A DNA stretch of 64,000 nt from Lepiota brunneoincarnata (lineage: Eukaryota; Basidiomycota; Agaricomycetes; Agaricales; Agaricaceae). Positions 35,201-46,226 of this stretch are shown piece after piece. The notes under the pieces are model-generated. The model searched no databases. It was not told the DNA's origin and worked only from the letters and a program-made list of their open reading frames with translations. A program made the position numbers and the translations under genes. How positions within the stretch are numbered: position 1 is the stretch's first letter; each line of letters opens with the position of its first letter. The stretch covers positions 248,001 to 312,000 of the forward strand of contig JAEBUN010000011.1 of assembly GCA_023014365.1 (NCBI GenBank), written 5' to 3'.

Positions 35201-36326
35201 CCATTGGTGATGTGAGCCTGCAGAGCTTCTGAAAATATTGATATGCTGAAGCCTTGCATTCCAAATTTTCGAGTCAGAAGTCTTCAAGAACATCAACCAT
35301 GAATAAAGTCTGGCATTGAATGAAAGTCGCTGGCACAAGGCGGCAATACATCAAGTTGGCAATGACCTCCACCCTCCAGCAGCATGGGCAGGTAATGAGA
35401 GTGATATTGTGGATGCCATTTGTATGAATGACCCTCACACATTGATTTTTCAGTGGATCCAGCCAGGGAATACTTTTTTGTTTTCCAAGACCCAGTTGAC
35501 CTGGAATGTGTCCATGGGATCCATCATAATTTCGGTTCATTGGTGCATTGGCCACCTCACTGCTATTGTTCCCCAGATCATCCCACCAGCCATCCCTGAA
35601 TGCAGGACATGTATTGTCTGTGCTTTCCCATGTTCAGGGGCAACCTTGTTCCTGAGTGGCACTGTACTGCCACCTTGTTCACTGGCTAGCAGTGTTTCTT
35701 GTTTGGCATTATCCACAATTTGCTCACATAGCTCAAGCATTTGCATCTGCTTGCTAAGTTGTTTACATGTGGATGCCCCATGGTTGTGAGACACATGTAT
35801 ATATGTCCCCACTTCTGCCATGGCAGCCAAGCAAAAAAACTTCCCTGTCCACCATTCTAGCCAATGCAGAGGATTGTTGAAATGTGAGTGTTGCATGCAT
35901 ATCCAGCATAACATCTTGGCCTCAAAGCAATCTTTTCACCTCCAAATTGCCTTTCATCGCTCAGCACAATTTGAACACCTGCCACTGCCTGGAAATGCCT
36001 CCTGTGCAAGTTGTGCTACCAGCAAATTGTCAGCATGCTTAACAAAATCTTCCATCCAGTTCTGTTGCTATATACCTCACACCATTGGATTTCCTCTGTT
36101 GGATGACTTGTATGTGATGACTGACTTTGTTTGAGCCAGCTTCCTTTGCATCCCCCTCCTCTATGTCAATGTCACTCATATCCAGATGATTGTCAGATCC
36201 ATTGTGTACTGTCATGTTATCACTTTTGGATGTGCTGCCTCCATGCTCTTCTGTGGCTCTTATGCCTAACTCAAAGTTGAATGGAACCTCAACCTCTGTC
36301 TTGACAGGCCCTTGGGCTGTCTCCAT
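32210..36326 (-). pseudogene. KDZ-family transposase with CxC2-type cysteine region, degenerate
   Basis: The ATG at 36326 starts an acidic N-terminus. 35914-35537 holds N-P-L-H-W-L-E-W-W-T-G-K-F-F and the following Gly/His/Cys pattern of the CxC2 region. 35555-35274 continues H-T-N-G-I-H-N...C-P-C, then P-A-T-F-I. 34942-34715 matches the KDZ catalytic start (A-D-S-N-F-K...L-S-E-G-A-G). 34374-34150 has the H-x-x-H...E-S-L-W-S-S-L-N and D-S-N-H-K-K-M-L pattern. 33721-33242 and 32900-32604 (M-Q-W-T-V-H-Y-F-L-H, then Y-A-T-R-K-A) match the helical C-terminus. Frames are broken by stops and probably introns. KDZ enzymes are DDE-type transposases of large DNA elements. Confidence 0.72.
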
Positions 36327-36569
36327 TGTTATCTCCTCATATGTTCAAGCATCAACAAGGTCATCGGCAGTTTTAACCACCCACCCATCCTATTTCCCGT
36401 ACTTGCGTTGCTTCAATGTTTTGTGAGGCATGACAAAGTAATCCATGGGATCCAAAGAAGGGGACGTAGTTGGTATTGGATGAAGGCAGGGACATGTGCA
36501 TTCAGCATGGCTCAAAATATCATGGTTGGTCCCTTGTGGCCTTTATTCCTACTGTATCTGATCACCACC
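36327..36569. promoter_or_regulatory. Divergent intergenic region between the KDZ gene and the forward gene
   Basis: 243 bp separate the KDZ ATG (36326, minus) from the first in-frame ATG of the forward gene (36570, plus). A shared promoter is expected. I see no clear TATA box. Placement is inference. Confidence 0.3.
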
Positions 36570-36954
36570 ATGCAAGCCATCATGAAGGAAAAGAAGCCCA
36601 GAGTGAACTGTCAGTATTCTCCTGCTGAATGGAAAGTTATCCATAAATACAAGGAGAACTACTGAGAACAAATGACTCCCAAGCACTAAGGGATGATTTT
36701 CAGATCACAAATTCTGCCCAATATGTTTAACTACTGGACTAACAATGGGGCAAGGGCCATGGCAGCAGATGAGGTAGAATGGCATGTCAAGGTATGCAGC
36801 AATTGCAAGTCACCCTGGCAAGGATGTCGGATGATGGTTTGACAGGCATTAGGGAAATGGCTGACCAACAACTGGTGTCCATATGCTTCCCACAAAGCAA
36901 TAAACCATGGTGCCAAAATAGATCAAAACCAAGTGGTGTGGAGGACAGAGAAAG
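36570..36954 (+). pseudogene. 5' part of a gene split by Gypsy B (unknown conserved mushroom protein)
   Basis: From the ATG at 36570 (or 36582) the protein reads Y-S-P-A-E-W-K-V-I-H-K-Y-K-E-N-Y, then L-P-N-M-F-N-Y-W-T-N-N-G. An intron GTATGC...TTTGACAG (about 36796-36842) follows, then K-W-L-T-N-N-W-C-P. The frame reaches T-E at 36954, where Gypsy B is inserted with TSD gaaag, and resumes at 46615. At least two TGA/TAA stops interrupt exon 1. I recall similar proteins (F-N-Y-W-T...W-x-x-N-N-W-R-P) as multicopy families of unknown function in Agaricomycetes. Confidence 0.6.
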
Positions 36955-37341
36955 TGTTACCTGGGTTAGGGGTTTGCTCTTGAGTAGCATGGGGTTTGAC
37001 ACAGGATGTCTATACAGACTTGGTCCTGTCCTACTAAGCGTGACTTGGAGACGATGGAGCACTATAAGTCCAGCCGGTTATGGCAAAGAGGTATAGGAGG
37101 CAAGAACTTTATAACACTAAGATAAGGATACAAGGTATTGTACGGTATCCTTACATATATACTTCTAAGTGTGGCTGTATTCCTGCTATAATAGTCCGGA
37201 CCAGAGTAACTATGAGTCAGAGATAAGAAACAAGAGGCATATGGTAAGAATAGTCCTTCTGATGTACACTACTGATGGTTTCATAGTGACGTGGGAATAT
37301 AGCTAAAAATAACCATCCTTCTGATAAGACTTCTGATAACA
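36955..37341 (-). mobile_element. 3' LTR of Gypsy B (387 bp)
   Basis: Plus-strand ends are TGTTACCTGGG...TCTGATAACA. The outside flank gaaag matches the one after the 5' LTR. On the minus strand it follows ORF3 and an A-rich stretch; the polypurine tract is weak. Confidence 0.92.
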
Positions 37342-37379
37342 TTAGGTCCGTTTTTAGAGTTGTTTTCCATTACAACTTG

Positions 37380-38711
37380 TTAGTTTCCTTCTTCCGGGTA
37401 TTTGGCTAAGTAGTTTGGTTTGTAGTAATCAATTTGAGGTTGGTCAGTAGAGTCTGGCTGGGGAGGAACAATGGGAGAGAAAGTGGGAGTAGGAGTTCTG
37501 TGGAGATTGAGTATGGCAGCAGTTTCTGGGGATGGAGGTTGTTCTGGATAGAAGATGTCATATAGGAGGCATCTGAAATGAGGACTTTCTATCCTTTCTT
37601 CTGGTGGGGTAGTTGGGTTTTCTTCAGAAGGAACCGCATGGTTCTCTTGTAATGTTTGATTTGGCCATGTCATCATAGCATTCCTCATAGTAATTGTTGT
37701 TGGTGAGATCGATGTATTGATGGTGAGTTGTGGGAGTGGTTGAGGGACAGGTTGTAGGATTTCTGGAGTCGGGGGCATGTCGAGTCTTTCAATTTGGACA
37801 CTTGGTCCATTTATGGCAAGGTTGGAAGACTGCACAGTGGGGACATCGATATTTGATGCAGTCATAGGAGTAGTGCCCTGGGGCATATTGTTTGCATCTG
37901 AGGCATGCGAATTGGGGGCAGTCCATGGCCCAGTGTCCAGTATGTCTGCATTGGATGCAGACTGATCTGTTGGTGGTTTGGGGGTTGGCTTGTGCATGAA
38001 TGGGGTTGGGGGAGTTCCAAACTGGGATGTTGTTATTGGTGACGGTGTGGGTGGTGTTCTTGGTGGGGGTGAGAAGTCTGAAGGGATTTCTGACGTTGGT
38101 GGGCTTCTTTCCCTTGCTGGGGATGGTGGCAATGATTGCAGCAGTGGTTGTCATGGTAGTGGTGGGGACAGTTGTGGTGGGGGGCTGTGAGGTATGTACC
38201 TCATCCCATTTGGGTAAGTTCTTCAACACCTCGGATATGAGGCTTGATCTTGGGCAGAGAAGTCACTCAAGTGATTCTGCCCAGGCACGTTGCATATTGT
38301 ACGCAGTAGCGAGAGCCTTAGTCTGTTGTATTCTGAAATTGAAGTGTGTTCCAATTTAGTCATAACAGCTCTGTCAGTGGCAGCCTTGCGCAGATCTCTG
38401 TCAGAAGGGTGATCTGGTCCATGTGGTCGTACTCCAGCTGTATGGTATCTAAGGGAGGTGGCTGGGGTGGTTGTTGGTTCTAGGGTGGCATTAGGGTTGG
38501 GGGTCTCATCTCTGAGAGAGGCATATGCAGTGGCGAAGGTGTAAGAGGGGGTGTTGGGAGACAGGGCTGGAATGGGAGTTGTCTGAAGTGTAGTATGTTC
38601 GACGCTTGCATTGTTGACAATGATGATAGAGGACAAGGAGGAAGTTGGTGAGGGTGTTGTTGAGAAAGGGGGAGTGGTTTGGGGGCGAGTGAGGTCAAGG
38701 TTCATGGGCAT
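37380..38711 (-). pseudogene. ORF3 of Gypsy B: post-chromodomain protein with three CCHC-like knuckles
   Basis: The ATG at 38711 lies 4 nt after the pol stop (TAA, 38715-38717). 38711-38223 is Pro/Thr-rich, then helical (S-E-Y-N-R-L-R-L-S-L-L-R). A frameshift near 38230 leads to 38229-37789, which has C-I-Q-C-x4-H-x4-C, C-L-R-C-x6-H-x4-C (with A-P-G-H-Y) and C-P-H-C-x6-H-x4-C in a row. A Tyr-rich tail follows in the same frame with stops. Another frame stays open and Pro-rich to 37380. It matches ORF3 of A and C. I infer a nucleic-acid-binding accessory protein. Confidence 0.72.
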
Positions 38712-38714
38712 CTT

Positions 38715-39625
38715 TTAAGTATGTTTGGTGTGGGAGCAGAGTTGTCTTTGGTAGGTTCTTGTGGGTTCCTGTTCTTTCTGGAGAATTCCGTGAGCTTCTT
38801 TATACTTGGTTAAGTATTCTTTGGCGTTTGTGTGGAGTATTTTGTCAGTGATCCATTCATTCTCCATGTGGGAGTATCCTTTCCATTTGACATAGTATTG
38901 GAGTTTTCCGCGATATCGGCGGTGATTTAGAATGGCTTCTATTTCGTATTCTTCTTCTTCGTTGATGATGTCTGGTGGTGGTGGAGTTGGGTTAGATCTG
39001 TATGCTTCTGTTTTGGTATATAATGGGTTAGAAGATTTCAGTGGAATACTGGATGTATCTTCCATTTGATCGGAAGTTTTAGTTTGTATGTGAGTGGTGA
39101 TAAGACTTCTGAGATAAGGAAAGGTCCTAGTCTTTTTGGGGATATTTTGTTGGAGATGAAGGGAAGTTTGAGGTTCTTGGCTTCTAGCCATACTTTTTGA
39201 CATGTTTCAAGGGGTTTGACAGTTCTTCTGGTTCTTTGTTTCATAATATCAGTGGAAAGTTGATGTGCTGTGTGTGCTTCTTTTCTGGTGTCATCAAGGA
39301 GTCTGATGCGTTCATCTACTGATGGAAAGTTTGATGTTTCCATTACCGTGGGTATTAGCAGAGGGTTGTATCCCATGCTTGGTTCAAATGGGGATTTCTG
39401 CCTTGAGGCATGTATTTTGGAGTTGTGTGGGAACTTGGTGATAGGGAGGGTTTCTGACCAGTCAAGGGGGTTCCTGGTGCAGTATATGGCAAGATAGGTT
39501 TTGATTTCTTGGTTGTATCGTTCAGTGGAACCATCTGTCTGGGGATGGTATGTGGTTGAGAATGCTTGTTGGCTGTTTAAGCATTTGGCTAGCTCTCAGA
39601 GGGAGTTGGCAGCAAATCTAGGATC
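38715..39625 (-). pseudogene. Gypsy B integrase C-terminus and chromodomain
   Basis: 39376-39038 carries V-W-L-E-A-K-N-L-K-L-P and the GPF/Y-like R-L-G-P-F. 39203-38715 holds a clean chromodomain (Y-E-I-E-A-I-L-N-H, K-L-Q-Y-Y-V-K-W-K-G-Y) and a basic tail. A frameshift separates the two near 39050. A chromodomain fused to integrase defines chromoviruses. Confidence 0.83.
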
Positions 39626-40500
39626 TCAATCTGATATGATCTTGTTGGGTAATCCAAACCTAGTGAAGACTTTTTCTATTAATAGTTGTCCGATGTTGTT
39701 GGTGTTTGATTGATCTGAGGTTGGGATGAAAATTACCCCCTTCATAAGGCTGTGGTCCACCACAGACAATATTGCATTATGGCCAGTGCTAGGTGGTAGA
39801 CCGGTGATGAGATCCCATGAGATTTGGGCAAATGGGCATCTGGAAGATGATTGTGGGATCGGTTGAGTCAGTGCACGATCCAGTCTGCATATGATTTTGT
39901 GTTGCTGACACTCTGGACAGCCTTTGACGTAGTTCTTTATGAACGTCGACATTCCTGGCCAATATATTTCTTTCTTGGCAAGGTGGTATGTTTCCTGTTC
40001 ACCAGGGTGGCCACGTGTAGGGTGGTCATGGTATCTTGCAATGATATTGCATCTGAGTTGGAGGTCTTCTGAAATGATGATGCATTCTTGGAACATGAGG
40101 AGTGGACCATTTGGGGTCAGGACTGTTCCAAAGTCTTTATTGGTGGTGTTAGGGTGGGTTTCCTTTAGGAGTTTGAATGCTTCAGTGGTTCTAGCATTGT
40201 ATTTGGGTGATTCTGTGATTCTTTCTTGGAGTTCCATATCGATGGTGGTGATGAAGAGGTGTTCTGGGAGTACTGTGATCAGGTTTTGATCTTCTATGTT
40301 GGTGGCAGCAATAAAGAGGTTGTTTGGAAGCATGGTGACATCTTCGTTATTGTTATCCTCATCAGAGATATAGTCTGGGCATCTTGATAGAGCGTCTGGT
40401 GCAGGGATCTTTGATCCTGGGACGTGTTCTAGTTTGAAGTTGTAGTCAGTAAGGGTTTGGACCCATCATGCTTGTCAGCAGTTGATTTTCTGGGGTTTAT
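39626..40500 (-). pseudogene. Gypsy B integrase zinc domain and catalytic core
   Basis: 40333-39626 is open: H-D-H-P-T-R-G-H-P-G, then C-P-E-C-Q-Q-H for the HHCC finger; I-S-W-D-L-I-T-G-L-P-P (first Asp); I-I-S-D (second Asp). The frame then meets TGA where Arg is expected (S-D-*-D-P-R-F). Further on, H-P-Q-T-D-G-S-T-E-R shows the Glu motif. Upstream, D-A-L-S-R-C-P marks the end of RNase H. Confidence 0.82.
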
Positions 40501-41700
40501 GCCAATATGTGAGATTTTGGTGGTCCGTTCTGATACAGACAGTATGGGGGCTGCCAAGGAGGTAGTGACACCATTCTTCGAGGGCTCGGATAATTGCAAG
40601 AAGTTCCCTGTCATAGATATCATAATTGTGTTCCACTGGTCTGAACATCTTTGAATAGAATGATACGGGTTTCTGTATTCCATTGATGTCATGTTGGTAT
40701 AGGACAGCTCCTGATGCAAATTTGGAAACATTGGCTTCTATTTTGAACGGTTTTGTGGAGTTGGGCATGAGGAGTACCGGTTCCTTTAAGAATTCGTTTT
40801 TGAGCATTTCGAATGCTTTTTGTTGCTTTTCTTTCCATTCAAATTTGTTTGATTTGGATAGGAGTTGGTTAAGGGGTTTGGTGTGGTGGGAGTAACTGCA
40901 GATGAACTTCTGGTAGAAGTTACAGAATCCAATGAATTTCTGAATATGTTGGACTGTTTTCGGCACTGGTCAGTCTTCTATTCCCTTGAGTTTTCTGGGA
41001 TCCATTTTGATCTTGTCTGGAATAATGATCATGCCCAGGTATTTGAGTCATTGTTTGTTGACCTTGCATTTTTCCATTTTGAGGTATAGATTGTTTTCCT
41101 GCAGGATTTGCAGTACTTTTTCTGTAATTTGGTCAGTTTCTTCCTGGGTTTTACTGTAGATTAGGATATCATCCATATAGATGATGATTCCTCCTTTCTC
41201 CATTATCTTGGAGAATAGCGTGTCCATCATGTGTTGGAACATCGCAGGACTGTTGCAAAGTCCGAAAAACATAACAGTCAGTTTGAAAAGATCCATGGGA
41301 GTCTTGAATGCTGCTTTCTATTGATTGCCATCTTTGATTCTGACATTATTGTATCCTAGGCAGACGTCGAGCTTAGTGAAGTATTTAGCTCCTTTGAGTT
41401 TATCCATGATAGAGGAAATCATGGGAATTGGGTATGCATTTTTGACTGGTGTGATTGTTTAGATAACAATAGTCTTGGCAGGGTTGGGGGTCTCCTCCTT
41501 TCTTGGCAACAAAGAAGAAGGGTAATGCCATAGGGGACTTTGAGGGGCAGATGTACCCTTTTCGGAGGTTTTTGTCTATGAATTCTTTTAGTGCTTTTTC
41601 TTCGGCAGGTGCCACTTGATAGGGTTTCATTGATTTTGCTTTGAATGTTGGCTTCAATTTGATTTCATGATCAAATGTTCTTGATGGTGGGAATCATTCA
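40475..41700 (-). pseudogene. Gypsy B reverse transcriptase and RNase H
   Basis: 41657-41400 and 41296-41048 carry RT motifs P-S-K-S-P-M-A, G-L-C-N-S-P and the intact catalytic I-Y-M-D-D. Stops replace Trp/Arg in N-Q-*-K-A-A-F and K-Q-*-L-K-Y-L-G. 40966-40475 is an open connection/RNase H frame ending T-D-H-Q-N-L-T-Y-W. Only nonsense changes prevent a continuous pol. Confidence 0.83.
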
Positions 41701-41729
41701 GATGCTTTCTTGTTGAATATTTTTGCCCA

Positions 41730-42526
41730 TCAGGCAAATCTCCAAGGGATCTCGGGTGGTTCCTTGTTTGATTCTGGTTGTTTTCCTTTTTGGTTTGCCA
41801 ATTTTGTTGGGTTATGTTGCTCATTGTGGAGCATTGTGGTGTGTGTTGCTTTGGCGTTTACTTCTAATGGGGTTAGAAGCATCGGGTTCATTTCTCTTTC
41901 TAAAGAGAAGATGTCAAGGTCAACATTTAACAAGTTGACGTATTCTTTGGGGTTTTCCTCAGGTTGAGAGGTTTTTCCAGCCATTATGTCCATGGCAATA
42001 GAGTTGAGTTTGACGAGTCATCGTAGGATTCTGAGGAGTTTGGAAAAGTCTTGGTGATCGATTTGGGGTTTCCAAGAGAATGTCTTGGACTTCCAGTTGA
42101 TGTCGGGATTGTATTGTTCCAACCAGGGAAATCCAATGATGAGATCCTTCTCACCAGTGTTTGTGACATATGCTTTTAGTGTACAATCTCTTCCATCAAT
42201 GATGGTCCTGATTTTGATATATTCATGGATCTTGCCATGTTGATTGTCAGTTCCATTAACATTGCTGAGAGGGATTGGTTGGTCCAGCCATTTGGTTTGA
42301 TAACCATGTCATTCAACGACTTTGTGGGAGATAAAATTTCCTTGGGCTCCTGAGTCTATCAGGGTGGTGATGGCCATGGGTTTTGATGTCCGTTCACTCC
42401 AAATCTCAATGGGTAAGAAAAGGGATCATTTATTTGGGGATAGTTGTAATTGTACACAGTTTATCAAGAAAATGTCCTTCTGAGTTCTGGAACGTGCAGG
42501 GGCACATCGATTGACAGCATTCCTTT
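41730..42526 (-). pseudogene. Gypsy B protease and linker
   Basis: The minus strand reads L-I-D-S-G-A-Q-G-N-F-I-S near 42340, an intact aspartyl protease site, then I-I-G-F-P-W-L near 42125. Stops fall after K-V-V-E and elsewhere. 41993-41730 is an open linker rich in Asn, Lys and Glu. Confidence 0.75.
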
Positions 42527-43700
42527 TTAAAAATCCTGGAATGGATGCATCTCTGGATCCTTGACTAGTGTGGAGTGGAGCTCTTGTTGAAGTTCAGGGC
42601 CAAGGTCATTGACCATTTGGCGCATCTGAGATGCGACTTCTGCGATGGCAAGGGAGTACTTGCATTGCAGTGATTGTTGGGCATTCCAGTTTGGAAATCC
42701 AGGATGAGTGTTTTGTTGTCCAGGGAAAGGACAATTGGGGTTTCTTGCAGGGTGAGTGGGGTTGGTATGCATTCCTGGGAAGTGTCTAGCTGGCAGTGGT
42801 TGTGGGCACTTGCTGACCCAGTGGTCCTTAGCTCCACATCGGAAGCATTCCTGGTTCTGATATGATTTCATTTGTTGTCCAGTGACAATGGCATCTAACT
42901 CCAATGGTTCTTGAGCGGAGTCTTCTTTGGCATATTCCGGTTGGGGTATTTCAGGATAAGGATCTTTGAATCCTTCTTCTACTGTGGTATGGTCTATCTC
43001 CATGGTGTGTGGGTCTTGTGGGGTAAAACGTGGAGTGTTGCTCCTTTGGTAAAATTGTGCATAGGGCACATTGTTGTTTGGGCAGTTCAGTCCGCAATTG
43101 CGTTGGTATAGGTTCCTTTGAGGGAACATGTTTCTGGGTGTGCTGTATAGGTTGTTCATTCTACGGAAGTTGTCATCGAGTTTATTGGCTTGGGTATACC
43201 AAGCAGTAATGGTCATCAGAGGGTTCTCCAATTCATCAATCTTCATTGCAATGTGGCGATCGATTGCTTTGCAGTAGAGATTGATCAGGGTATGATCTTT
43301 GTTGAGTCCAGATTGACGGATGAGTTCCTTGAACTGAGCATTGAACTCAGTCATCAGTTTGCCTGCTTGGTGCAGGGTTTGAAGTCTGGTATGTGCATAT
43401 GCATGTTTGTCTGCCAGGGTGAAGTCAGCTCTAAGCCGGGCAGTGAAGTCATCCCATGACTCCATGGCTATGGGCTGCCCTTGTTGGGTTTGGGCATTTC
43501 TCTTGTGGAGGTATTGTCTGGCCCAGGCTCGGGCATCTCCTGATTGCATTGTCAAGAGGACAAATAGGGTTCTGGCAAGGTCAGTATTGTAAGTGGTTGC
43601 ATTAGCAAGCACATAGACTTCACATTGGAAGATCCGGTCTTCAAAGAGTCTTCTAGTTCCATCAAAGGTGATGGGTTTGAGGAGTCCTACCTCCTTTGGG
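42527..43700 (-). CDS. Gypsy B gag, main open frame (361 aa)
   Basis: The frame 43612-42527 is uninterrupted, and the same frame extends upstream to P-I-T-F-D-G-T-R-R-L-F near 43680. The retrotransposon-gag body includes L-L-T-M-Q-S-G-D-A-R-A-W-A and F-T-L-A-D-K...L-H-Q-A-G. The CCHC knuckle C-F-R-C-x4-H-x4-C lies at residues ~249-262. A C-terminal helical stretch follows. Gag would form the particle and package RNA. The true N-terminus lies further upstream and is broken. Confidence 0.78.
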
Positions 43701-44102
43701 GTACATATGTGTGGCAGCCATTATTTGTAATTGTCCGGGTGGCAGCAGCGGTGGTCTTGGTGGTTGTGGTGGTTGTACAGGTGGTGCCAGTAGGGCTAAG
43801 GGTTGTACTAGTGTGGGTAATGCTGGGTGGTTGGGAATTGGGGTCCGATTGGTTGTCATCGGTGATATAAACGTCTGAGTCGTTGTCTGCTGGGGGAGTT
43901 CTTCCTTGATTTACTGCGTACTCATGGCGTGTGAGTAGGTTTTCTTCCAATTTGGAAGGTTCTCTTGGTTGTTTAAGGGTGTATTCAAGTTTTTGGAGTT
44001 CAAAGTCATTTAATGGGTCTACTTTAGCACAGTATTCTTTGGCTTGTTTATGTCTTCTTTCTTCTTGTTTATAGTGTTCTTTTAGTTCTTTTTCGTGTTG
44101 TA

Positions 44103-45618
44103 CAGTGACCCACAAAACCGTTCCAATGTTTTGTACTTTTGACTTAAAGTGGTAATAGCTTAGTAAATAAAATAGCTAAATTTGTGAATATATTTATAAA
44201 CATAGCCAAATATGTCATATCTGACTCTGCAAAGTCGCGTTATGTAATACTTCTAAATGAGGCAATTATGAATTTTGTAAGCATTTTAAGTCATTGGAAT
44301 GGTTTTGTCAATAGTAATTTTTAATACTAATCCAAGCAATCACATGACTCCGTTGATTGTGAATCAACAAGATCATGTGACCACGTGTCTTTGACATATA
44401 AATAGATGTGCTGACAGCCATGTCCCATCATTCTCAACCCCCCTACCTACCATGAAGCCATTATCTTCTACTCTAAAGCAAACCATCCTCTCTTTGCTAA
44501 ATTCTCATCATTCCTATACTAAAATTGAGGCAATTACTGGTGTTGGGCGCAGTACCATATCCAGGCTAGCCTCTAAAAATTGTTCCAGCCTTACTAAATC
44601 ACTTGGAGGACGTCCTTCAAAACTCTCTACCACTAATATTCAGCATGCTATCCATCTTATCTCTGCTGGCAAGGCTGAAACTGCTGTAGATATAGCCAAA
44701 TCTCTTGCTCCCATCATTGGGACATCAGTCTCTTCACAGACTGTAGCAAGGCATCTCAAACAGGCAGGAATGAAGGCTGTAGTCAAGCAAAAAAAGCCTT
44801 TACTCTCTGACAAGCATAGGAGGGCTAGGCTGGATTTTCCTCTGACACACCAGCATTGGACTATGGAGGACTGGAAGCTGGTTGTATGGTCTGATGAGAC
44901 CAAAATTAATCGTTTGGGGTCAGATGGGAGGAAGTGGGGATGGAAAAAGAAGGGAGAGGGGCTTAGTGAAAGATTGGTCAAGGGAACTCTGAAGTATGGA
45001 GGAGGATCAGTGATGGTTTGGGGCTGTATGCTGTGGGATGGCCCAGGCTATGCAGTGAGGATTGATGGAAGGGTGGATGCAGAGTTGTTTGTGCAAATTT
45101 TGGAGGAAGATTTGAAGAAGAGTCTCTGGTGGTACAAGCTTAAACCCCGAGATATTATCTTTCAGCAAGATAATGACCCCAAACACAAGAGTACACTGGC
45201 CAAAGAATGGTTTCAAAAAAATCATTTTAGGCTCCTAACCTGGCCAGCACAGTCACCTGACCTCAATCCCATTGAACACTTATGGGAATATGTGAAGAGA
45301 AAGTTGGGAGAGTATGAATCTCCTCCCAAGGGTATGGAGGAGTTGTGGCAGAGGGTAGAAAAGGAGTGGGATGCTATTCCAGCTTCTGAGTGTCAGAAGT
45401 TAATTGAAAGTATGCCTAGAAGAGTAGCAGCTGTACTCAAAGCCAGGGGGGGCTACTCTAAGTACTAGAAATAATAGGATAGCCTAGTATAATATGTCAT
45501 TGACAAAACCGTTCCAATGACTTAAAATGATTACAAAATTCATAATTGCCTAATTTGGAAGTATTACATGACGCAACTTTGCAGAGTCAGATATGACATA
45601 TTTGGCTATGTTTATAAA
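44103..45618 (+). mobile_element. Tc1/mariner element M2, transposase intact, ends unequal
   Basis: It is flanked by TA at 44101-44102 and 45619-45620. Inverted arms 44193-44312 and 45499-45618 are both 120 bp. The left end has a further 90 bp (CAGTGACCCACAAAACCG...) with no partner on the right. The motif ACAAAACCGTTCCAATG at the outer left is repeated inverted at the inner ends of both arms. Confidence 0.92.
44452..45468 (+). CDS. Tc1-family DD34E transposase, intact (338 aa)
   Basis: This is a complete frame from M-K-P-L-S-S-T-L to G-G-Y-S-K-Y. N-terminal helix-turn-helix DNA-binding domains span residues ~5-115 (I-E-A-I-T-G-V-G-R-S-T-I; G-G-R-P-S-K-L). The DDE core has W-S-D-E-T-K (first Asp), Q-Q-D-N-D-P-K-H (second) and N-P-I-E-H-L-W (Glu). 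There are exactly 34 residues between the second Asp and the Glu, as in Tc1. It would cut and paste the element at TA sites in the nucleus. M1 and M3 are dead relatives. It is the only undamaged transposase in the window. It lies antisense to its host Gypsy gag. Confidence 0.95.
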   Translation: MKPLSSTLKQTILSLLNSHHSYTKIEAITGVGRSTISRLASKNCSSLTKSLGGRPSKLSTTNIQHAIHLISAGKAETAVDIAKSLAPIIGTSVSSQTVARHLKQAGMKAVVKQKKPLLSDKHRRARLDFPLTHQHWTMEDWKLVVWSDETKINRLGSDGRKWGWKKKGEGLSERLVKGTLKYGGGSVMVWGCMLWDGPGYAVRIDGRVDAELFVQILEEDLKKSLWWYKLKPRDIIFQQDNDPKHKSTLAKEWFQKNHFRLLTWPAQSPDLNPIEHLWEYVKRKLGEYESPPKGMEELWQRVEKEWDAIPASECQKLIESMPRRVAAVLKARGGYSKY

Positions 45619-46226
45619 TATTATTCTTTGTTATTCTGCTAGTTCTTCAGCAAAACTTGTTCGAGTGCATGTGGATGTTGATGCACTTGGAGCAGGCAAG
45701 TCAAATGGAGATGGGGGGTAGAATGGGGACAGTGTTTGAGTGGGGATGGGGTTTCTTCTGGGATCTGGATTTTGGGTTCCTGATCTGGAGATTCTACTTC
45801 TCGATTTGGGAGGAGGTGATGGAGTTTCTCAGGCTGAGCATTTCTTTGGAGGTGTGGTGGCAGTTGTCTAGCAATCAATTATCACTAGAAGAATGAAAAA
45901 TTGGGTTGCGATGATGGATATTCCTGAATACAGGTTCCATGATCTGACAACATAGCAGTGGCAAGGGCACATGATGTGTTCGAGTTCTAGGGTGATTATT
46001 CGGTAGGTGATGAGGGTGGCAGTGGAGGTGAAGATGAAAATGAGTAGGTAAGCCAGGTCTTCTGGTGGTGAGAGGTTGAGGGATGTAGCAATGGCTACAC
46101 AGAGGGGCAGTTTTCTTTTGCACGTTGTTTTGAATGACCAGGGTACCTTGACGCGTTCAGTACGTTGGCAGAGTAGAGTAGAGTGGAGGGCAAGCAAGAG
46201 ATAAGCAGCAAAGTATCTTAGTGTTT

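Larger units (their letters stand above)
43687..46197 (-). pseudogene. Gypsy B gag N-terminal region, split by mariner M2
   Basis: 44100-43687 is a charged coiled-coil-like stretch (E-K-E-L-K-E-H-Y-K-Q-E-E-R-R), then a Thr-rich segment. Upstream of M2, 45878-45639 is a Pro/His-rich frame. Removing M2 brings the coiled coil into one frame with a single TAA. Starting 30 nt inside the LTR boundary, 46197-45868 is a 109-aa ORF with two hydrophobic stretches. Whether it is coding is uncertain. Confidence 0.5.

Noticed and set aside
37380..38132. 250-aa Pro-rich frame as the true ORF3 of Gypsy B
   Set aside because: The overlapping frame carries three CCHC knuckles matching families A and C, so the Pro-rich frame is probably only partly coding, at its downstream end.
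38000..38359. Plus-strand 119-aa Val/Gly-rich ORF, membrane-like
   Set aside because: It is the antisense of the Thr/Pro-rich ORF3 of Gypsy B; its hydrophobicity is a by-product of that composition.
45868..46197. Hydrophobic 109-aa ORF near the start of Gypsy B, as a candidate membrane protein
   Set aside because: It lies in the leader/gag start, a competing His/Pro-rich frame is also open, and hydrophobic stretches are common in such decayed DNA. I keep it only as a note in the gag N-terminal entry.
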